A DNA stretch of 64,000 nucleotides from Streptomyces tauricus (GTDB lineage Bacteria; Actinomycetota; Actinomycetes; Streptomycetales; Streptomycetaceae): NCBI RefSeq assembly GCF_014650955.1, contig NZ_BMVY01000022.1:62001-126000 (forward strand). The letters are read 5' to 3'. The notes below the pieces were generated by a model. That model ran no database searches. It had not been told where the DNA came from and was given only the letters and a program-made list of their open reading frames with translations. The translations under genes were made by a program, and so were the position numbers. Positions 60,191-64,000 of the stretch are shown piece after piece (the stretch's first letter is position 1; every line of letters starts with the position of its first letter).

Positions 60191-61336
60191 GTGTCCCTCA
60201 CCTTCCACTGGTTCCTGCCCACCAACGGCGACAGCCGCCATGTCGTCGGGGGCGGCCACGGCACCCCGGCCACGGTGTCCGGCCGGGACCGGCCGCCGAC
60301 GGTCGCGTACCTCAGTCAGATCGCCCGCGCGGCCGAGGACCTCGGCTTCGTCGGCGCGCTGACACCCACCGGGGCCTGGTGCGAGGACGCCTGGCTCACC
60401 ACCGCGATGGTCAGCCAGCACACCGAGCGGCTGAAGTTCCTGGTCGCCTTCCGGCCCGGCTTCGTCTCGCCGACGCTCGCCGCGCAGATGGCGTCCACCT
60501 TCCAGCGCCAGTCCGGCGGACGGCTCCTCCTCAACGTCGTCACCGGCGGCGAGAGCCACGAGCAGCGCGCCTACGGCGACTTCCTCGACAAGGACGCCCG
60601 CTACCGCCGTACCGGCGAGTTCCTGCAGATCGTCCGGGGCCTGTGGGAGGGCGGGACCGTCGACCTGGACGGCGAGTTCCTGAAGGTCGAGGACGCCAAA
60701 CTGGCGCGCGTGCCCGACCCGGTCCCCGAGGTGTACTTCGGCGGCTCCTCGCCCATCGCCGGTGAGGTCGCCGCCAAGCATGTGGACGTCTACCTCACCT
60801 GGGGCGAGCCGCCCGCCCAGGTCGCAGAGAAGATCGCGTGGGTGCGCGCGCTGGCCGAGAAGGAGGGCCGCACCGTCCGGTTCGGCATCCGGCTGCACGT
60901 CATCACCCGGGACAGCTCCGAGCAGGCCTGGGCGGAGGCGGAACGACTGCTCGCCGGCTTCGACCCGGAGACCGTGAAGTCCGTACAAGCAGGCCTCGCC
61001 CGCAGCGAGTCCGAGGGCCAGCAGCGCATGCTCGCCCTGCACGGCGGCGGCAACCGGGACGGGCTGGAGATCCACCCCAACCTCTGGGCGGGCATCGGCC
61101 TCGTGCGCGGCGGGGCGGGCACCGCCCTGGTCGGCAGCCACGACGAGGTCGCCGAACGCATCACCGAGTACCACCGCCTCGGCATCGACGAGTTCGTGCT
61201 CTCCGGCTACCCGCACCTGGAGGAGGCGTACTGGTTCGGCGAGGGCGTCCTGCCCCGGCTCGCCGCACAGGGCCTGTGGCAGCACCCGTTCGCCGCCCGG
61301 TCCGCCCCCTCGGCGCAGGTGCCGTTCGCGAGCTGA
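60191..61336 (+). CDS. ssuD: FMNH2-dependent alkanesulfonate monooxygenase SsuD
   Basis: 381 residues, GTG 60191. It is a luciferase-like TIM barrel with the usual SsuD opening (LTFHWFLPTNGDSRH), the flexible-loop region VYFGGSSPIAGEVAAKHVDV and conserved ITRDSSEQAWAEAERLL. It oxidises alkanesulfonates to aldehyde and sulfite with FMNH2 from SsuE. No SsuABC transporter genes are in this block, so uptake must be encoded elsewhere. Confidence 0.93.
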   Translation: MSLTFHWFLPTNGDSRHVVGGGHGTPATVSGRDRPPTVAYLSQIARAAEDLGFVGALTPTGAWCEDAWLTTAMVSQHTERLKFLVAFRPGFVSPTLAAQMASTFQRQSGGRLLLNVVTGGESHEQRAYGDFLDKDARYRRTGEFLQIVRGLWEGGTVDLDGEFLKVEDAKLARVPDPVPEVYFGGSSPIAGEVAAKHVDVYLTWGEPPAQVAEKIAWVRALAEKEGRTVRFGIRLHVITRDSSEQAWAEAERLLAGFDPETVKSVQAGLARSESEGQQRMLALHGGGNRDGLEIHPNLWAGIGLVRGGAGTALVGSHDEVAERITEYHRLGIDEFVLSGYPHLEEAYWFGEGVLPRLAAQGLWQHPFAARSAPSAQVPFAS

Positions 61337-61461
61337 GCCCCCCGGCGGCCGCCCCGCGCCCCGGAAAATCGCTGTACGCGACCGCCGCCCGGGTGATGAC
61401 CTTGTGCGAGCCGCCCGGCTCGCACAAGGCAGCGGGACGGCGGGGGAGAGGGGGGACGGCT

Positions 61462-62157
61462 GTGACCGTCAAGAACGTCCTGCTGTCCGGCATCGTAGGC
61501 TCGACCGCGTACGGACTGGCCCGCGAGGGCTCCGACGTGGACCGGCTCGGTATGTTCGCCGCCCCCACCGAGGACTTCCACGGCCTGCACGGGCCGAAGG
61601 AGACCCACGTCACGACCAAGCCCGACAACACCCTCCACGAAGCGGCCAAGTGGTGCAGGCTCGCCCTGGGCGGCAACCCGACCGTCACGGAACTGGTCTG
61701 GCTGCCCGACGAGTTGTACGAGGTCCGCACCCCGCTCGGCGACGAGCTGATCGGCATCCGCACGACCCTGCTCTCCGCGAAACGGGTCCGCGACGCCTAC
61801 CTCGGGTACGCCACCCAGCAGTTCAAGCGGCTCTACGACCGCGGGGACGGCCCCTCCTCCGCGGACACCCGCAGGCGCACCGCCAAGCACGCCCGCCATC
61901 TGCGGCGCCTGTGCCACCAGGGCTTCGAGCTGTACGCCACCGGTGCCCTGACCATCCGCATCGAGGACCCGGACGACTACCACCGCTTCGGCGAGCAGGT
62001 GGCGGCCGACGCGATGGTCGCGCTGCCCCTGCTCCAGCGGTACGAGGCGGCCTTCGACGAGACCCGCAGCGCCCTGCCGGACCAGGCCGACGAGGCCCCC
62101 GCCGAGGCCTGGCTGCGCCGGGTCCGGGCCGAGTACTTCACACGGCCCGGGCCGTGA
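61462..62157 (+). CDS. RlaP-type nucleotidyltransferase
   Basis: 231 residues, GTG 61462 after GGGGGAC. DNA polymerase beta-type nucleotidyltransferase: VGSTAYGLAREGSDVDRLGM contains the G-S and D-x-D-type catalytic pattern. It is followed by a helical C-terminal region (RTAKHARHLRRLCHQGFELY). RlaP-like proteins are often near RtcB/archease RNA-repair genes, but none is nearby here. It converges on urtE with a nine-base gap. Confidence 0.87.
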   Translation: MTVKNVLLSGIVGSTAYGLAREGSDVDRLGMFAAPTEDFHGLHGPKETHVTTKPDNTLHEAAKWCRLALGGNPTVTELVWLPDELYEVRTPLGDELIGIRTTLLSAKRVRDAYLGYATQQFKRLYDRGDGPSSADTRRRTAKHARHLRRLCHQGFELYATGALTIRIEDPDDYHRFGEQVAADAMVALPLLQRYEAAFDETRSALPDQADEAPAEAWLRRVRAEYFTRPGP

Positions 62158-62166
62158 GCGGGCCGC

Positions 62167-62862
62167 TCATACGCTCAGCGCCTCCCGCACCGACCGCTCG
62201 GCGTCCTGGCCCCCCTCGCCCGACGAGGTGACCCGCCCCGCCTCCAGGACGTAGTACCGCTGCGCCGCCCGCATCGCGAACCCCACGTGCTGCTCGACGA
62301 GGAGCACGGAGAGCCCGCCGCGCGCGGCCAGGGCGAGGATCGTCTCCTCGATCTCCGCCACGACCGAGGGCTGGATGCCCTCGGTCGGCTCGTCGAGCAG
62401 CAGGATCCGGGGGTCCGTCACCAGGGCGCGCGCGATGGCGAGTTGCTGCCGTTGTCCGCCCGACAGCAGCCCCGCCCGCCGTGTCGACAGGGTGCGCAGC
62501 ACCGGGAAGAGGTCCAGCGCCTCCGCGATCGCCGCCTTCCCGCGCCTGCGGCCGTCGGCGACGAGCTGGAGGTTCTCCGCCGTGGTGAGATGAGGGAATG
62601 CCTGCTGCCCCTGCGGCACGTACGCCATACCGCGGGCCACGCGCTCGTGGGGCCTGCGGCGGGTGACGTCCTCGCCGTCGAGCCGGATCGCGCCGCCCGA
62701 CGGGGTGAGCAGTCCGACGGCCGCCCGCAGCAGGGTGCTCTTGCCCGCGCCGTTGTGCCCGAGCACCGCCGCGACACCGTCGTCCGGCACCTCGACGGAG
62801 ACGCCGTGCAGGACGAGACTGCGGTGGTAGCCGACCCGGATGTCGTCGATCTCCAGCTTCAT
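62167..62862 (-). CDS. urtE: Urea ABC transporter ATP-binding protein UrtE
   Basis: 231 residues. Walker A GHNGAGKST, signature LSGGQRQQLAIARAL, Walker B RILLLDEPTEGIQPS and switch EQHVGFAMR place it in the LivF/UrtE group; the EPTEGIQPSVVAEIE stretch is typical of UrtE. It energises urea (or short amide) uptake together with UrtD and the membrane proteins. The start overlaps the urtD stop (ATGA). Confidence 0.92.
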   Translation of the reverse strand: MKLEIDDIRVGYHRSLVLHGVSVEVPDDGVAAVLGHNGAGKSTLLRAAVGLLTPSGGAIRLDGEDVTRRRPHERVARGMAYVPQGQQAFPHLTTAENLQLVADGRRRGKAAIAEALDLFPVLRTLSTRRAGLLSGGQRQQLAIARALVTDPRILLLDEPTEGIQPSVVAEIEETILALAARGGLSVLLVEQHVGFAMRAAQRYYVLEAGRVTSSGEGGQDAERSVREALSV

Positions 62863-63785
62863 GCGCCTCGCACCTCCTGTACGGCGGCGCCGGTCAGACC
62901 GCCCGGGGTCCCGCCAGCCGGTTCCGGCTCGTCCGGCAGCTCCGGTCCGGTGTCCCCGAGATCCGCGTTCCCGAGAGCCGCGTTCCCGAGGGGCGCGTTC
63001 CCGAGGGGCGTGTCTCCCAGAGCCGTGTCCCCAAGAGTCGTGTCCCCGACGGCCGCGTGCCCCAGGTACACCTCCTGCACCCTGGGGTCGGCCTGGACCT
63101 CGGCCACGGTCCCCTCGCTCAGCACCCTGCCCGCGTGCAGCACACTGACGCTGCGCGCGAAGGACCGCATGAAGTCCATGTCGTGCTCGATGACGACCAC
63201 GGTCCGCTCCTCGCTGATGTGCTCCAACAGCTCGCCCGTCGCCTGCCGTTCGTCATGGCTCATCCCGGCGACCGGCTCGTCGAGCAGCAGCAGCCGTACG
63301 TCCTGCACGAGCAGCATGCCGATCTCCAGCCACTGCTTCTGGCCGTGCGCGAGCGTCCCGGCGAGAGTGTCGGCGAGGTCCGCGAGCCCGACCGTCTCCA
63401 GGGCGCGGGCGACGGGTTCCGGTACGCCCTTGCGGCGCCGCAGCATCGTCAGCATGCCGCGCCCGGCACCGGCCGCGATGTCCAGGTTCTGCAGGACCGT
63501 CAACTCCTCGAAGACCGTGGCGGTCTGGAACGTCCGGCCGATGCCCGACCGGGCGATCCGGTGCACGCTCCGCCCGAGCAGTTCCTCGCCCCCGAAGCGG
63601 ACCGAGCCCTGCGCCTTCACCAGCCCGGTGACGGCGTCGACGAGCGTGGTCTTGCCCGCGCCGTTCGGCCCGATCAGAAAGCGCAGGTCACCCGGCCGCA
63701 CATCGAGGTCCACACCGTCGACCGCGGTGAACCCGTCGAAGGACACCCGCAGGCCACGTATCCCCAGACCCGAAAGCTCGCTCAT
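62859..63785 (-). CDS. urtD: Urea ABC transporter ATP-binding protein UrtD with pentapeptide tail
   Basis: 308 residues. Walker A GPNGAGKTT, signature AHGQKQWLEIGMLL and Walker B LLLLDEPVAGMSHDE (the AGMS motif is typical of UrtD) form the LivG/UrtD-type ATPase in the first ~245 residues. After the normal end (VQEVYLGH) a tail of seven pentapeptides (LGDTx/LGNAx) and an acidic Pro/Gly stretch follows, which UrtD proteins normally lack. The tail comes from a 15-bp DNA repeat. Overlaps urtC by four bases. Confidence 0.92.
   Translation of the reverse strand: MSELSGLGIRGLRVSFDGFTAVDGVDLDVRPGDLRFLIGPNGAGKTTLVDAVTGLVKAQGSVRFGGEELLGRSVHRIARSGIGRTFQTATVFEELTVLQNLDIAAGAGRGMLTMLRRRKGVPEPVARALETVGLADLADTLAGTLAHGQKQWLEIGMLLVQDVRLLLLDEPVAGMSHDERQATGELLEHISEERTVVVIEHDMDFMRSFARSVSVLHAGRVLSEGTVAEVQADPRVQEVYLGHAAVGDTTLGDTALGDTPLGNAPLGNAALGNADLGDTGPELPDEPEPAGGTPGGLTGAAVQEVRGA
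62956..63060 (-). repeat. 15-bp tandem repeat x7 in the urtD 3' end
   Basis: Seven 15-bp units from 62956 to 63060 (CCGAGATCCGCGTTC, CCGAGAGCCGCGTTC, CCGAGGGGCGCGTTC and so on) encode pentapeptides of the form A(x)LG(N/D). Without an insertion the UrtD protein would end about 60 residues earlier. Confidence 0.92.
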
Positions 63786-64000
63786 ACCGCTCCTCCCAGG
63801 GGAACGGCAGGCGCCTTCTCCTCGCCGGCGTTCCCGACCGTGTCCCCGTCCGCGCGCCCGCCGGCGTCTCCGTCCCTGCCTCCGTCCATGTTCCCGCCCG
63901 CGTCGCCGCTCCCGTGCGAGGCCCGGCGCCGCCGCACGATCCCGGCCAGCGACACCAGGCCGCCCGGCAGGAACGCCAGGGCCACGATGAACAGCAGCCC
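63782..64000 (-). CDS. urtC: Urea ABC transporter permease UrtC, C-terminal end (partial)
   Basis: The open frame runs off the right edge; the visible 72 residues begin GLLFIVALAFLPGGLVSLAG, the usual last membrane segment of LivM/UrtC permeases, then a basic stretch (RRRR) and a Gly/Asp-rich hydrophilic tail. The stop overlaps the urtD start. Gene order urtC-urtD-urtE is normal for urea transport operons. Confidence 0.85.
   Translation of the reverse strand, partial: GLLFIVALAFLPGGLVSLAGIVRRRRASHGSGDAGGNMDGGRDGDAGGRADGDTVGNAGEEKAPAVPLGGAV

Overview
The window is about 72% GC, with short intergenic gaps, many GTG starts and frequent 4-base ATGA/GTGA gene overlaps. Gene families typical of the genus (a chaplin, a DUF397 protein, an NsdA/NsdB-type developmental regulator, a SpoIIE-type phosphatase, a sulfur-gene leader peptide) point to Streptomyces or a very close relative. 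I see no rRNA, tRNA, insertion sequence, prophage or CRISPR array.

Layout. (1) 1-3421: the end of a probable crotonase, then a double-OB DUF35 protein and two thiolase-fold proteins that both lack the thiolase Cys and His, a likely acyl-CoA aldolase-type complex. (2) 3504-9289: DUF397 protein, tandem universal stress protein, ACT-domain protein, a very large LuxR-family ATPase regulator and an unrecognised protein. (3) 9440-11926: Tat-exported GH95 fucosidase. (4) 11929-19196: an NRPS-independent siderophore operon (ATP-grasp, two IucA/IucC synthetases, PLP decarboxylase) divergent from a FhuF-like iron reductase, with an iron box between them. (5) 19302-31882: secreted amidase, small-molecule kinase, NsdB-like regulator, PAS-SpoIIE phosphatase, HAD hydrolase, lipoprotein, baeRF3 protein, and an arginine deiminase locus whose antiporter is split by a frameshift. 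(6) 31952-43565: secreted S33 peptidase, long chaplin, acetyltransferases, membrane acyltransferase, MFS exporter, DNA alkyl repair protein, GlsB, a P-loop kinase, a fused ArsR-SRPBCC regulator with a clear promoter/operator, and an SPW-repeat membrane protein.

(7) 43703-56192 is the most interesting block. A five-gene operon (FAD amine-oxidase-like protein, DUF1365, two CFA-type methyltransferases, DUF1295) faces a SigK-RskA pair. The operon and sigK carry the same promoter pattern, CCAATCC-16 bp-CGGA(A/T)T, so SigK probably drives both. Next to it a second ECF sigma gene diverges from a MerR/B12-type regulator, followed by photolyase and an SDR-DUF2867 gene. Together this looks like a light/oxidant-responsive membrane-lipid modification and DNA repair island.

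(8) 56412-61336: a LysR regulator and organosulfur genes (Cys-containing leader peptide, a remnant acyl-CoA-dehydrogenase-type gene, ssuE, an SfnB-like flavoenzyme, ssuD). (9) 61462-64000: a RlaP-type nucleotidyltransferase and the end of a urea ABC transporter operon (urtC-urtD-urtE).

A recurring feature is short in-frame tandem repeats inside or at the ends of genes (the LuxR ATPase, urtD, DUF1365, an IucA/IucC gene, the acyltransferase) and in several gaps.
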